Below, in pieces: positions 1-11,158 of a stretch of 64,000 nucleotides of DNA. The first letter of the stretch is position 1, and every line of letters begins with the position of its first letter. The position numbers and the translations under genes were made by a program. The notes under the pieces were generated by a model. It searched no databases, was not told the DNA's origin, and saw nothing but the letters and a program-made list of their open reading frames with translations. Source of the DNA: Symsagittifera roscoffensis (Eukaryota; Xenacoelomorpha; Acoela; Convolutidae). The stretch spans positions 50,613,724 through 50,677,723 of the forward strand of contig NC_087068.1 in assembly GCF_963678635.1 (NCBI RefSeq). Direction: 5' to 3'.

Positions 1-1244
1 GCCGCGGCCTTCATTTTGGTTTTCATTTCACTCGATGTTTTCTAGTTTTTCAATTGTGATAAGTTAATTCTTACATCAACCAAAAATGGCTTTTCGGTTA
101 CTTGTCTCCAACGGAATGCTTCGGAACCGTTGACAGCATTTCAGCTTCCCATTTCGGGAGTTCAAGATTATCAAGCACTTTTATCTGATCTTTTGTTTCT
201 TCCATAAAAAAGTTTCTCTTGTCTTTCAATTGAATTCTGAATTTTTTTGGAGTGTAAATGATAAAGTGATTGGTTTTCAGTCCAATGATTCCCTGTTTTT
301 TTTCATTGCTTTGTCAAAATTTACCCTGCTTGAGGTACTGCTGGAAATGTCCCCTGAATAACATATTGTTGGTTATGCAACGGTGCACAGCCTCTCAAAC
401 TGAGAATGGAGCCGGTCTCTGTGGGTTTTTGGTAACATTCTTTTGTGATTGACCTTTTTGAGTCCTAATCTACATATTAAGTCATAAAGGCCAAATAACC
501 GATTCTAATTACTCAAGTGTTTCAGATCGAAACTGAGTTCATCCGCCTCCTTGTTTATGAACAAGTTCTTTACCAGAACTGAAAAAATAAAAACTGAATT
601 GTGTATTTTGACTATATTTATATCTTACTAACATAAAGAAAAAGGTGGCAACTGCACTAAAATGACCAACAACCAATGACTGAATTACCTATCCCAATAA
701 GCAATTACTTCCTGATACGCACTGTTGACTTGTTTCTCTACCAAAATAGTTTATCTCACTCGATAAAATGTAACTCTTTGCCAGTCGAATTACAAAAATT
801 CGGACAACAGTACAAACATTGTTAGGATCATTTTGATAACAAATTATGATAAAACATCTTTTTGAAATCGTTTTGCATCATGTGCATGGTCATGATTTTT
901 CCAAAAAAAACTAACCGAAGTGACAATGAAAACAAATTTACAATTGTAGATTATATATTTTCACGAAAATTTTGTTAACCTCTAAAATTTTCACGGAAAA
1001 ATAACCTCTAAAATTAAAAAAAAGCTTAAGTTAATTTGTCTTGATATCTCTGAGTCACAACTTCATTTTGAAAGACATTTACTTTTTTGAATAAAAAAAG
1101 ATAATTTTTTTCGCTTTTTTTCGAAAAATTTTTTTGTGTCACTTCCCTGCTTTTGGAATTTTTACTTATGTTGCACGCTGCTAGTCTTTTCTAATATGTA
1201 ATTCCTCTTTTGTTAACAGTTACGTTTGACTTTTCGTCCGATCT

Positions 1245-1450
1245 ACACTTTCCAAATTAGGATCTGCGCTATTTACCTCATGTCTGCTTTAGAAGCCTAC
1301 CGATGAGTCAGTTTTTTTTGTTCCTCTATTCTAGCGGTCAATTGACAAACAATTTGTCCAACATAAATGAATTATATCAACTAAAAAACCATTTTTACAC
1401 CACTTTTGCTTTAAGTTCATCAGAAAATGCTAACTTCAGCCATAGTTACC
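1245..1450 (-). pseudogene. GIY-YIG endonuclease remnant of PLE unit 1
   Basis: On the minus strand this stretch aligns by eye with the GIY-YIG-encoding DNA of the better preserved PLE copy at 9060-9240: the same succession of blocks for the VGQ/VRHL-type core, the E-x-H segment and the downstream Ser/Pro-Val-Gly segment. Stops and small indels break the frame. The same block recurs at about 3890-4090. Confidence 0.6.
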
Positions 1451-3527
1451 ATGATCGTAACTTCCTTGTGGTTTGAACCTTTCTGCACATAGGTTAAATT
1501 TTGTAGCATGCTTGCAAAACGTTGTCTTTGATTATCTCTAACCGTTCAAGTCATCCATTGACTGTACCTTCGTCCCCACTGGTTTTTTCTGGTTCCAAGC
1601 AAACTCATAATCTTTCAGCCATAGATTTGCAAGAATTAAGCGCCCATTGCTGGTTTATCAATATGAACATATCTGGAATCATTGCAATTTGAAATTACAT
1701 TGCTGTCCGCCATATTCAGAAAAATTTCATTGTCGATCTTTAGATTTGAGGAGCAGGCTCCTGGCTGTACAGCTATTGTAAAACAAATTCAATTGTTTCC
1801 TTCAGGGGAAACATAAATTTATGAAGTTTTCAGGTCAAGAAAAACTATGTTTTCATCCGAATGTAGAGCAGTGTTTTTAATTATATCGCTGGCATCTTTT
1901 TTGTTGGCTTCGTTATTTGCTCCGCTGATAATGTCAAATAGTTTTCAAGGTTTTTAAACTTTTTTTAAGGTTCTCATAAAAGCTGCTTGGACGTGATAGA
2001 ACTGGTCGTAAGGTGTCTCCACTTGTGTACCTTAGCCAAAACATAAAAACCGAGCGGGTTGCCCACACTTTGAACTCATCTTAGAGTACAAAAGATCACT
2101 TAAATTGTTCCTTTTTTCCATGCAAAGAACGTTTTGATATATTCCTTCTCAATTTTCAGTATCGGCTCATCGCTGGTTGCATTGTTTCACAAAGATCCCA
2201 ATAAAAATCTAGTTTTGAACTGTAAATTTTTTGCCATTACACTAAATTGACCACTTTGGAAATAAGCACAGCTGGCAACTCATTTTTTAAGATTTTTACT
2301 TGTTTTTGAACCAATTCATCCTTAAGTTCTTCATTCTTATTTTCTCTGCACATTCTTTTGCCGCGGCCTTCATTTTAGTTTTCATTTTACTCGATGTTTT
2401 CTAGTTTTTCAATTGTGATAGGTTAATTCTTACATCAACCAAAAATGGCTTTTCGGTTACTTGTCCCCAACTGAATGCTTCGGAACCGTTGACAGCATTT
2501 CAGCTTCCCATTTCGGGAGTTCAAGATTATCAAGCACTTTTATCTGATCTTTTGTTTCTTCCATAAAGAAGTTTCTCTTGTCTTTCAATTGAATTCTGAA
2601 TTTTTTTGGAGTGGAGTGTAAATGATCGTGTCGTTGAGCTTGTATTAACTCGAAGCGTTTCAAAATAAAAATGGTCGCCCATACTAAACGTCAAATTTTT
2701 TTCTGCAACAGCGATTGGGTCTTCCTTACCATCTCTTCATCTATTTTATGTTCTCGTTAGTCCTAGACGTTTCTCTTCTCAGAAGTTTCAGCTGGAAGTT
2801 CTACACCACCTGGTCCAAAAATCTTCTTCTCGGACACGCTTAACATCAATAAGTCCGGTATCAGATACTTCTCTGTTTCAATGCGGAATCCCCAATTTTT
2901 TTTTCGCCCTCGAGGATCAAATTAATTTTCCGGAATTTGATTTTCAGTCCAATGATTCCATGTTTTTTTCATTGCTTTGTCAAAATTTACCCTGCTTGAG
3001 GTACTGCTAGAAATGTCCCCTCAATAACATATTGTTGGTTATGCAACGGCGGTGCACAGCCTCTCAAACTGAGAATTGAGCCCGTCTCTGTGGGTTTTTG
3101 GTAACATTCTATTGTGATGGACCTTTTTGAGTCCTAATCTACATATTAAGTCATAAAGGCCAAATAACCGATTCTAATTACTCAAGTGTTTCAGATCGAA
3201 ACTGAGTTCATCCGCCTCCTTGTTTATGAACAAGTTTTTTACCAGAACTGAAAAAATAAAAACTGAATCGTGTTTTTTGACTATATTTATATCTTACTAA
3301 CATAAAGAAAAAGGCAACTGCACTTAAATGACCAACAACCAATGACTGAATTACCCATCCCAATAAGCAATTACTTCCTGATAAGCACTGTTGACTTGTT
3401 TCTCTACCAAAATAACTTATCTCACTCGATAAAATGTAACTCTTTGCCAGTCAAATTACAAAAATTCGGACAACAGTAAAAACATTGTTTGGATTATTTT
3501 GATAAAAATTCTGATAAAACACCTTTT

Positions 3528-3575
3528 TGAAATCGTTTTGCATCATGTGCATGGTCAGGATTTTTCCAAAAAAAA
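3528..3575 (-). ncRNA. Decayed hammerhead ribozyme in PLE unit 2
   Basis: The minus strand reads CCTGACCA, a TGCACATGATGCA block, then AAAACG and ATTTC. This is the order of a type I hammerhead (core, stem II, GAA, stem III, stem I). The core has CTGACCA instead of CTGANGA and the GAA box reads AAA, so activity is not expected. The equivalent in unit 1 lies at about 862-905 and is degraded further. It sits 3' of the GIY-YIG remnant, as in the better copies. Confidence 0.45.
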
Positions 3576-3889
3576 ACTAACCGAAGTGACAATGAAAAAA
3601 AAATTTACAATTGTAGATTATATATTTTCACGAAAATGTTGTTTCTAAACAATCATCCGAAAAAAAACCTCTAAAATTTAAAAAACCTTAAGTTAATTTG
3701 TCTTGATACCTCTGAGTCACAACTTCATTTTGAAAGACATTTAAATTTTTGTGTCAATTCCCTGCTTTTGGAATTTTTACTTATGTTGCACGCTGCTAGT
3801 CTTTTCTAATATGTATTTCCTCTTTTGTTAACAGTTACGTTTGGTTTTTTGTCCGCTCTACACTTTCCAAATTAAGATCTGCGCTATTT

Positions 3890-4090
3890 CCCTCATGTCT
3901 GCTTTAGAAGCCTACCGATGAGTCAGTTTTTTTTGTTCCTCTATTCTAGCGGTCAATTGACAAACAATTTGTCCAACATAAATGAATTATATCAACTAAA
4001 AAACCATTTTTACACCACTTTTGCTTTAAGTTCATCAGAAAATGCTAACTTCAGCCATAGTTACCATGATCGTAACTTCCTTGTGGTTTG
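3890..4090 (-). pseudogene. GIY-YIG endonuclease remnant of PLE unit 2
   Basis: Near-identical second copy of the remnant at 1245-1450, about 2.6 kb away, as expected from the tandem array. It is non-coding as it stands. Confidence 0.6.
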
Positions 4091-5584
4091 AACCTTTCTG
4101 CACATAGGTTAAATTTTGTAGCATGCCTGCAAAACGTTGACTTTGATTATCTCTAACCGTTCAAGTCATCCATTGACTGTACCTTCGCCCCCACTGGTTT
4201 TTCCTGTTTCGAAGCAAACTCATAATCTTTCAGCCATAGATTTGCAAGAATTAAGCGCCCATTGCTGGACTATCAATATGAACATATCTCGAATCATTGC
4301 AATTTGAAATTACATTGCTGTCCGCCATATTCAGAAAATTTTCATGTTGATCTTTAGGTTTGAGGAGCAGGCTCCTGGCTGTACAGCTATTGTAAAACAA
4401 CTTCAATTGTTTCCTTCAGGGGAAACATAAGTTTATGAAGTTTTCAGGTCAAGAAAAACTATGTTTTCATCCGAATGTAGAGCAGTGTTTTTAATTATAT
4501 CCCTGGCATCTTTTTTAGTGGCTTCATTATTTGCTCCGCTGATAATGTCAAAAAGATTTAAAGGTTTTTAAACTTTTTTAAAGTTCTCATAAAAGCTGCT
4601 TGGATGTGATAGAACTGGTCGTAAGGTGTCTCCACTTGTGAACCTTAGCCAAAACATAAAAACCGAGCGGGCTGCCCACAAATTGAACTCATCTTAGAGT
4701 ACAAAAGATCACTTAAATTGTTCCTTTTATTCCTTGCAAAGAACGTTTTGTTATATTCCTTCTCAATTTTCAGTATCGGCTCATCGCTGGTTGCATTGTT
4801 TTTCAAAGATCCCAATAAAATTCTAGTTTTGAATTGTAAATTTTTTGCCAGTACACTAAAAATGACCACTTTGGAAATAAGCACAGCTGGCAACTCATTT
4901 TTAAAAATTTTTACTGGTTTTTAAACCAATTCATCCTTAAGTTCTTCATTCTTATTTTCTCTGCACATTCTTTTGCCGCGGCCATCATTTTAGTTTTCAT
5001 TTCACTCGATGTTTTCTAGTTTTTCAATTGTGATAGGTTAATTCTTACATCATTCAAAAATGGCTTTTCGGTTACTTGTCTCCAACTGAATGCTTCAGAA
5101 CCGTTGACAGCATTTCAGCTTCCCATTTCGGGAGTTCAAGATTATCAAGCACTTTTATCTGATCTTTTGTTTCTACCATAAAGAAGTTTCTCTTGTCTTT
5201 CAATTGAATTCTGAATTTTTTTGGAGTGTAAATGATCGTGTCGTTGAGCTTGCATTAACTCGAAGCGTTTCAAAATAAAATTGGTTGCCCATACTAACGT
5301 CAAATTTTTTCTGCAACAGCGATCGGGTCTTCCTTACCATCTCTTCATCGATTTTATGTCCTCATTAGTCCTAGACGTTCTTTTCAGAAGTTTCAGCTGG
5401 AAGTTCTACACCACCTGGTCCAAAAATCTCCTTCTCGGACACGCTTAACATCAATAAATCCGGTATCAGATCGTTATCTAGAAACCTTACCTTTTTTCAT
5501 ATTTTTAATTAGTAATTCAAATCGATTAATTCAATTTTCCAAGTAAATTTTTTCTGTAAAACATTCCAGATCCACACAGCAGGC

Positions 5585-5870
5585 AGATTTTTGCTGGCCA
5601 CAAGTGATAAAACTCACAAGGCGCAAACCAAATCAGCTCGTTCTTACATCAACTCTCTCCTCGAAGAGCTGATTCTTCCTCTGCCGTCAGTTTTTGATCG
5701 CATCCTACTTTCACCTTTATCCGTATTTGCTTTTTTGCGACGATCTTTGTTGGTTGCTCCTGACACTGCCAATGATCGCGAATGATTGTCCTTGTGAGCC
5801 ACTATCAACTGCAGAGACTTAAGTTCAAGTTCTGCACTCTGATGCAGCTTCAGATATTTGATGAAGTGTT
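5585..5870 (-). pseudogene. Remnant of PLE 5' ORF block (antisense)
   Basis: On the minus strand the sequence reads YLKLHQSAELELKSLQLIVA (about 5862-5795), matching YLKLHQSADLELKSLRLVVA encoded at about 10909-10968 in the sense copy. Similarity continues through the following non-coding stretch up to the start of the RT ORF. This 5' block therefore belongs to the PLE family and is not a chance neighbour. No function is recognised. Confidence 0.6.
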
Positions 5871-7640
5871 GTGGGTATTTATGTTTGCTAGGAGAGTAAC
5901 AGTTTTGTTGCAGTAATAATCAGCGATCCTTTTCCGAGAGAGAAGATTAATCAATTCAGTCCTGATCAATTTAGTGTTTGATCAATTCAGTCCTTCCTTT
6001 TCCTCTGCAGTGAACTATTCCCAATATCTGCTATTTTTTTATACTTCAAATAGCTTGTCAGCTATACTGGTCAAAAGATGTTAGCTATGTGGCTGTTAAT
6101 GGCTTTATTCTTCACATCTTGTCAGGCACCCCCTTTTCATTCTCCTTCAGTAGATTGACTTACAGTAATATTCGCTCATTTTGTCCGTGCTCATCAATTA
6201 CTTGTTGTTGAAAGATAAGCCAGGTCTAGTCATAACAAGGCTCTTGAATTGATTTTTCTCGCTTCTGTTCGGGGTAAGTGTGCGGTGAAACGCAGAACCA
6301 GCTGCTATAGTATGAAAGAAATTAATATATCAAATGAACATCAGGTTTTTTCTGTTTTTATTAAAAAATTAAGTGGGGTTTGTTTCGTTTTTAGAACTAG
6401 ATTTGTTCTCAAAACCAAATAGTTTTAAAATTTTCTTACATTAGAAATTATTTAAATAAATGCAAATGTCAATTATGTGAAATTTTCATAACAAACAAAC
6501 GATTTTAGACATGTTCAAATTTAAAAAATTATTTAATGTTAACAGAATGATGCAAAACCAAAGAAATTAAAAAAATTTCGTTAAAATTATTTGTCAAAAA
6601 ATAACATCTTTTATGCTATGTATATTTGAAAGAAACTCTGTGAGTTTCGGTGCATCTCAAATCTAGTGGTAAGATGTCTGACCGTTTTGCCGACAGATAT
6701 GGCTTTGCATCCCGTACATTCTAATTTGTATACCACTGAATTTCAGCTCGCTCAAAAATAACCGCGGGTAACATGCTTTTGATTTCCGCATCGTAAAAAC
6801 TATTTCCGTCGAGATATTCAGCACTTTCTCTACAAAAGTCTCAGTTTATTTTTTTCGATATTGAATAATCAGCAGGGTTGGTACGTCTTCACTGCTAGAT
6901 GAAGACCTCCGTTCGTCACCCTGACTGCTGACTTGATTATTCTCCCCTTTGATCTTTTTGAGGGCACGAGGCGCAACAGAGACGATCAATATTCAGGATA
7001 CTGTTTGTCCGAGTACTGTTTACAATTGATTTTGTTCACGGGTACATTTATTTGTGTTTATAAGTCTTCATTTGATGATTTAGTTCCACAAGTAACTTCA
7101 TCGCATTTTAAATTTTTGTATACTTCACTAGATTTTTGTACTAAATATTATTTAAGCTTTTTATCGAAAATTTTGAACTTATTTTCATTACTGTGTATTG
7201 TTTTGATTGTGTAGACTAAATAGAGTAATAATGTAATCAAAGTTCTTCTAATTGGCGCTCTCTCAACTGTCTTTTGGCTAGGTTATTCAATCACCATCGG
7301 AACTGTGAAAAGTCTAAAAGCATGAAAAGAGTAAGCAAGAAGTTATTAACTCTATTAATTTGAATCAATATCTCGCGACTCATGTTTAAAAAATGTTGCT
7401 GAAGTTCTTAGTAGGTTTTGTCCTAAGAAAAGAGATTTTATATAACCTTCGCCCGGAAGTACATACCGACGGAAAATACAGTTAGGTTCTAAAACGACTG
7501 GCTACCGTCTAAACTCAGCTTCAGATCATTTAAACTGTCTCCACCAAAGTCAGTTCAATGTGTCGTTCATGTAACATCGGGTTGATGAAATCGTTACAAC
7601 TTAAAGGCTATCTGCCTAACCACATAAATTAACTTATAAG
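5871..7640. other. AT-rich intergenic DNA, no gene supported
   Basis: No reading frame with recognisable protein character. A 93-codon open frame at 6933-7214 is hydrophobic and AT-driven. One tRNA-like block lies at about 6650-6715 and is listed separately. Confidence 0.5.
6650..6715 (+). repeat. tRNA-like SINE head, diverged
   Basis: TCTAGTGGTAAGATG resembles a pol III A box. About 35 nt downstream, GGCTTTGCATCCC is a weak B-box match. The A/B spacing fits a tRNA-derived SINE head like those at 42-63 kb. The similarity is modest and the repeat end is not defined. Confidence 0.3.
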
Positions 7641-7651
7641 AAATTTAAAAT

Positions 7652-7700
7652 GTTAATTCAAACGTTTTCGCACATTCTGTGCATCATCAGGATTAATTTT
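7652..7700 (-). ncRNA. Type I hammerhead ribozyme (PLE 3' region)
   Basis: The minus strand gives, in order, a 3' stem I strand ending TTAATC, the core CTGATGA (7690-7684), an extra T, stem II GCAC/GTGC (7682-7670), GAA (7669-7667), a short self-complementary AACGTT stem III, and the 5' stem I strand GAATTAAC. It lies about 280 nt downstream of the PLE ORF ending at 7983, the same relative place as the ribozymes at 10225-10272 and 14033-14080. Hammerheads in PLE pseudo-LTRs are established. The extra T before stem II and the tiny stem III suggest a weak or dimer-dependent ribozyme (inference). Confidence 0.7.
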
Positions 7701-7982
7701 TTTTTACAATGTTTACAAAACGATCAAAGATCTGAAAAATGAGAAACGTGGCTAAAAAGGCTCGAAAACTTTTTAACCAATCAAATTTGAACAACTGTAA
7801 TTACATAATATAATTACGTAATCATGAATAACATTTTCCTGTAAATTTCTGAGATTTTAGTTTTTTGTTCTTTCTGTTTATAAAATTTCGATTTGGGAAT
7901 ATTTTTGATTCTGACATGTCAGTTTTTTTAAATTTTAGCCATGTTATAAATAAACTATAATTTAAGTGTTAATTCCCGGCTC

Positions 7983-8648
7983 CTAAATACATCGCGTGTG
8001 TTGATCTTTCGGCCTCTCCCTCCAAATATGCAAAGCCTCTAGTGTCAGTAGCTTATGAGTGTTGGCTGTTTGGTCTATAATCTCTGACTTCAGCTCAGCA
8101 GTACCGCCTATCTCCTTATTACATTCTAACAAGTGTTGTCCTACTGGGGAGTCCCCTTTGCGGTGTTCATCGACCCTCGTGGCTAAATGTCGGACTATCT
8201 GACCGACATAGGTGAAGTTACATCCACTACATGTAAGCTTGTACACCACTTTGGATCTCAGTTCACGAGCAAAGGAAGTTTTGAGGGATGGCAAGCATGT
8301 TTTCAATTTTCTTGTTGTAAAAATTATTTGTGCCCCGGATATTTGCCGAACCTTTGCAGCTAACAGTTGAGATGGATTGCCTCGATATTGCATTGTAAGA
8401 AGGGGTGGTGAGTCTTTCAACCATTTGTCATTTCTCGGTTCTGATGCCTTCACCTCTAAATTTTTCTTTCCCTCAATGATCTTGTTAAGAGTTTCAAACA
8501 CTACCCTGTCAGACCAATTTTTTGGATATTGATTTTCAATCCATAGTTTCCGATTTTTTTCCAATGCCTGGTCAAAATACTCCCATGTTGAGGTACTTCT
8601 GAAAACCCTATGAACCGTCCCTTTAGTAACGTTTCTTTTGTACTGCAA
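7983..8648 (-). pseudogene. Penelope-like element C-terminal fragment with GIY-YIG endonuclease
   Basis: A 221-codon open frame covering only the C-terminal third of a PLE protein. It has the linker after the RT (FRSTSTWEYFDQALEKNR), then a GIY-YIG endonuclease: VVYKLTCSGCNFTYVGQ, RHLATRVDEH and a downstream conserved Glu region. Unlike the other two copies here, it is open across the linker, so it shows the undamaged reading there. The 5' side is cut off at about 8650, where the sequence switches to the 3' UTR of another PLE copy. The RT is missing, so it cannot be autonomous. GIY-YIG is the endonuclease that PLEs use for target nicking. Confidence 0.85.
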
Positions 8649-8694
8649 AATTGTATTAACTGCAAAGATAAATTAACTGCAAAGATAAATTAAA

Positions 8695-9921
8695 TTACAA
8701 ATGTTAATTACAATAAATCACATACAATTTGGTTCTAAACCATCATGATAAAAAATTAGCCAATCACAGTTGACCTCTAAATTACTATTAAGATTAAAAT
8801 ACTTTTAACCTCTAAAATTAATTAAACATTTTAAAATTAATTTGTCTGGAAGTTTCTGAGTCATAATTTCGATTTAGACATGTACGTTTTGAATAAAAAA
8901 CCAAAAATATTTTGGGACTAAATTTTCAGTGTTAACTCCCTGCTCCTAAACTCATCGCGCGTGTTCAAGCCCGGTTTCTCTTTCCTGATATGTATTGCCT
9001 CTCGTGTTAGCAATTTTGTTTGGTTGTTTGACCTATCTATAATTTCCCAACTAAGATCTGCGCTATTTCCCTCAAGTTGGCATTGCTGAAGGTGGAGTCC
9101 TACCGGTGAGTCTGCTTTCTTATGTTCCTCAATTCTAGTGGTCAAATGTCGAACAGTTTGTCCGACATAGGTGGAAGTGCATGACAGTTTATAAACCACT
9201 CTTGACTTGAGGTCATTAGAAAATGCTGACTTCAGTGATGGTAAACATGATTCTAGTTTTCTTGTGGTGAAAACCACTTGAACGTTTGTTAATTTTCGTA
9301 ACCTGTTAGCAAAATATTGACTCTGGTTACCTCTATATTGCACCATCAGCATTGGGGGCTTCCCATCCTTTGGTGATTGAACTAACAAACCCCTGTCACT
9401 GTCCAGGGCTTGCCCTTACCCTCGATGATCTTGCACAAAGCGTCTGAAGCCACCTTTGCGGACCAATTTTCAGGGTACTGATTTGTCAGCCATTGCGCCC
9501 TATTAGTTTCCATAGCCTTATCAAATTGCTCCCAGCTAGATGTACTCCTAAAACTCCTGTGTACAGTGCCTTGGATAACACTACGCTTATACTGAGTTGG
9601 GGCGCAGCTTCTATAGTTCAGTATAGTCCCTGTATCTGTTAGTTTTTGATACCAACTGCAAGTTACACGCCTACCCTGCGATACATTTATGTTCAAATCC
9701 AGGAACGGCAAATTCCACTCCGAATTAGTTTTCTCTAGAGTGAACTGCAAATTTGGATGAAGAGAATTGGCGGCATCGAGAAGACAACTCGGCTCCCCTC
9801 TGACTGTTCTAACAATGTCATCCACATACCTGAGGAACAATTTCACCTGGGGAGTATCCTTCTCCTTGTTCTTAGCTCGGCAGCAGCTTTCACAGTACCA
9901 AACTATCTCGGTTATTGACAA
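8695..9921 (-). mobile_element. Antisense PLE 3' fragment, inverted duplicate of 12780-14000
   Basis: Two overlapping open frames on the minus strand. 9921-9382 begins inside the PHD finger and contains YVDD (RT motif C), and 9388-8918 contains the GIY-YIG core STYVGQTVRHLTTRIEEH. A frameshift at about 9385 separates them. DNA and protein are almost identical to the sense copy at 12780-13775, including this frameshift, so one copy derives from the other or both from one damaged parent. Where the sense copy has a stop at 12946-12948, this copy has Gln. The fragment lacks most of the RT. The homologous 3' UTR continues down to about 8695. Confidence 0.85.
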
Positions 9922-9938
9922 TAAATCACATACAAATC

Positions 9939-10300
9939 AAACAAAATTGCTTACACTGAAAATTTAGTCCCAAAATATTTTTGGTTTTTTATTCAAAACT
10001 TACATGTCTAAATCGAAATTATGACTCAGAAACTTCCAGACAAATTAATTTTAAAATGTTTATTTAATTTTAGAGGTTAAAAGTATTTTAATCTAAATAG
10101 TAATTTAGAGGTCAACTGTGATTGGCTAATTTTTTATCATGATTGTTTAGAACCAAATTGTATGTGATTTATTGTAAATAACATTTGTAAATTGATGTTT
10201 TACCGTCATTTAGAGTAGTTTATTGTAAAAATCCTGACGATGCACATAGTTGCGAAAACGTTTGAAATTTACTTTTTAGCAAAAATTTCTTCAATTTTAC
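9939..10300 (+). repeat. 5' pseudo-LTR-like partial PLE copy
   Basis: Direct repeat of the sense element's 3' end (13668-13685 plus 13757-14110) with about 70 bp of coding sequence deleted. It holds the last codons of the ORF, the 3' UTR and a hammerhead. Its place directly upstream of the PLE 5' ORF matches the pseudo-LTR organisation of PLEs, in which a partial copy precedes the full one. Confidence 0.7.
10225..10272 (+). ncRNA. Type I hammerhead ribozyme in the 5' pseudo-LTR
   Basis: Stem I strand GTAAAAATC (10225-10233), core CTGACGA (10234-10240), an extra T, stem II GCA/TGC around CATAGT, GAA (10254-10256), self-complementary AACGTT stem III, and stem I strand GAAATTTAC (10264-10272). 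The stem I strands pair at seven of nine positions, leaving a central AA/AA internal loop. It is an exact duplicate of 14033-14080. Confidence 0.7.
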
Positions 10301-10477
10301 TTGTAAATTCGTGATAAACCAAAAAGCGAAGAGCTTGAAATTCCAACTGTTTTCCCATTAAAGGGCCAGTATAAAAATTTTTAATGATTTTCATCAATGT
10401 ATAGAGAATTTTTATAGTGTTTTTTTTTTATCGATACGTAAAATATGGCCAATTTTTATTTGAGTTACCGAAATGTT

Positions 10478-11020
10478 TCATATTGTAGCAGCTAGCTCCC
10501 TGTTCCACAGCATCAACACCCTTAACACAGGTGAGAAAAAGCAATACGAGAGCCTTGTTACAGCAATTCCTGGCCTATCCCTTAATAACAACTTGCTGAA
10601 CCAAGGTTAGAACCTCCGACGACTACTGGAAGACAGTCCACTGAAGGAGAAAAAAGTGGTTGTGTGGCACGACGTGGTGAACAACACCATTAGCAGCCAC
10701 AGAACAAACAACTATCGCCCATCCGGTGTCGATGAGCTGACAAACTATTTGAAGTCGAAGAAGCAGCAGATATTGGCGATCGTTTATTGCAGAAGGGAAG
10801 GAACGCCCGACTTGTTAAGTCAGCTTCTCGGCACAGGGGTGCTCATTATTCCAGCTACAAAACGGCTACTCTCCAAGAGCAAGCAAAATGACCCGGAGCA
10901 GCTCAAGGAATATTTGAAGCTGCACCAGAGTGCTGATTTGGAGCTGAAATCTCTGCGATTGGTAGTGGCACACAAAGAAAGGCTGTCAGAGCTGATTGGC
11001 AATATCAAGGGCAAATAACA
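10478..11020 (+). pseudogene. PLE 5' ORF block, unknown function
   Basis: The 120-codon open frame at 10656-11018 (from KVVVWHDVVNNTISSH to an end in NIKGK) has real protein character: alternating hydrophobic strands, an AIVYCRREGTPDL segment and a Lys/Glu/Leu-rich C-terminus. The frame continues upstream to about 10490 across a single TAG (about 10609-10611). It starts without an ATG, so it is treated as broken. The same block, antisense, occurs at 5585-5870 next to a decayed PLE, which ties it to this family. It lies upstream of the RT ORF in the same orientation. I do not recognise the domain. A separate ORF1 or an N-terminal part of the PLE protein are both possible. Confidence 0.55.
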
Positions 11021-11158
11021 GAGACCATCACAGACAAGGAGGAAGACGAAAGCAAGACGTGAGCAGAAGCTGAAGGCAGAGGAAGTGTCTGCGCTTCAAA
11101 GACAGGGGTGAGAAGAGTGTGATTTATTTTGCTTTGTGCCTTGTGAGTTTCATAACTC

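Larger units (their letters stand above)
1..5870 (-). mobile_element. Tandem array of decayed antisense Penelope-like element units
   Basis: Sequence starting at base 1 recurs at about 2361 and again at about 4975, giving two full units and one partial unit of about 2.4-2.6 kb. The units look highly similar by eye. The first lacks about 250 bp near position 260 that the others keep. Read on the minus strand, each unit carries broken pieces of the same protein as the sense PLE at 11.2-13.8 kb: an N-terminal block (about 2460-2660 and 5000-5220), an RT-front block (about 2040-2370 and 4640-4900, with a GQPAR motif), GIY-YIG-like remnants and a 3' UTR. No frame is intact. The array runs off the left edge. 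Tandem and truncated copies are typical of PLEs; that this array is dead is inferred from the broken frames. Confidence 0.8.

Noticed and set aside
6933-7214. 93-codon hydrophobic frame
   Set aside because: AT-rich DNA yields Leu/Phe/Tyr-rich frames by chance; no ortholog-like motif, start context or neighbouring exon.
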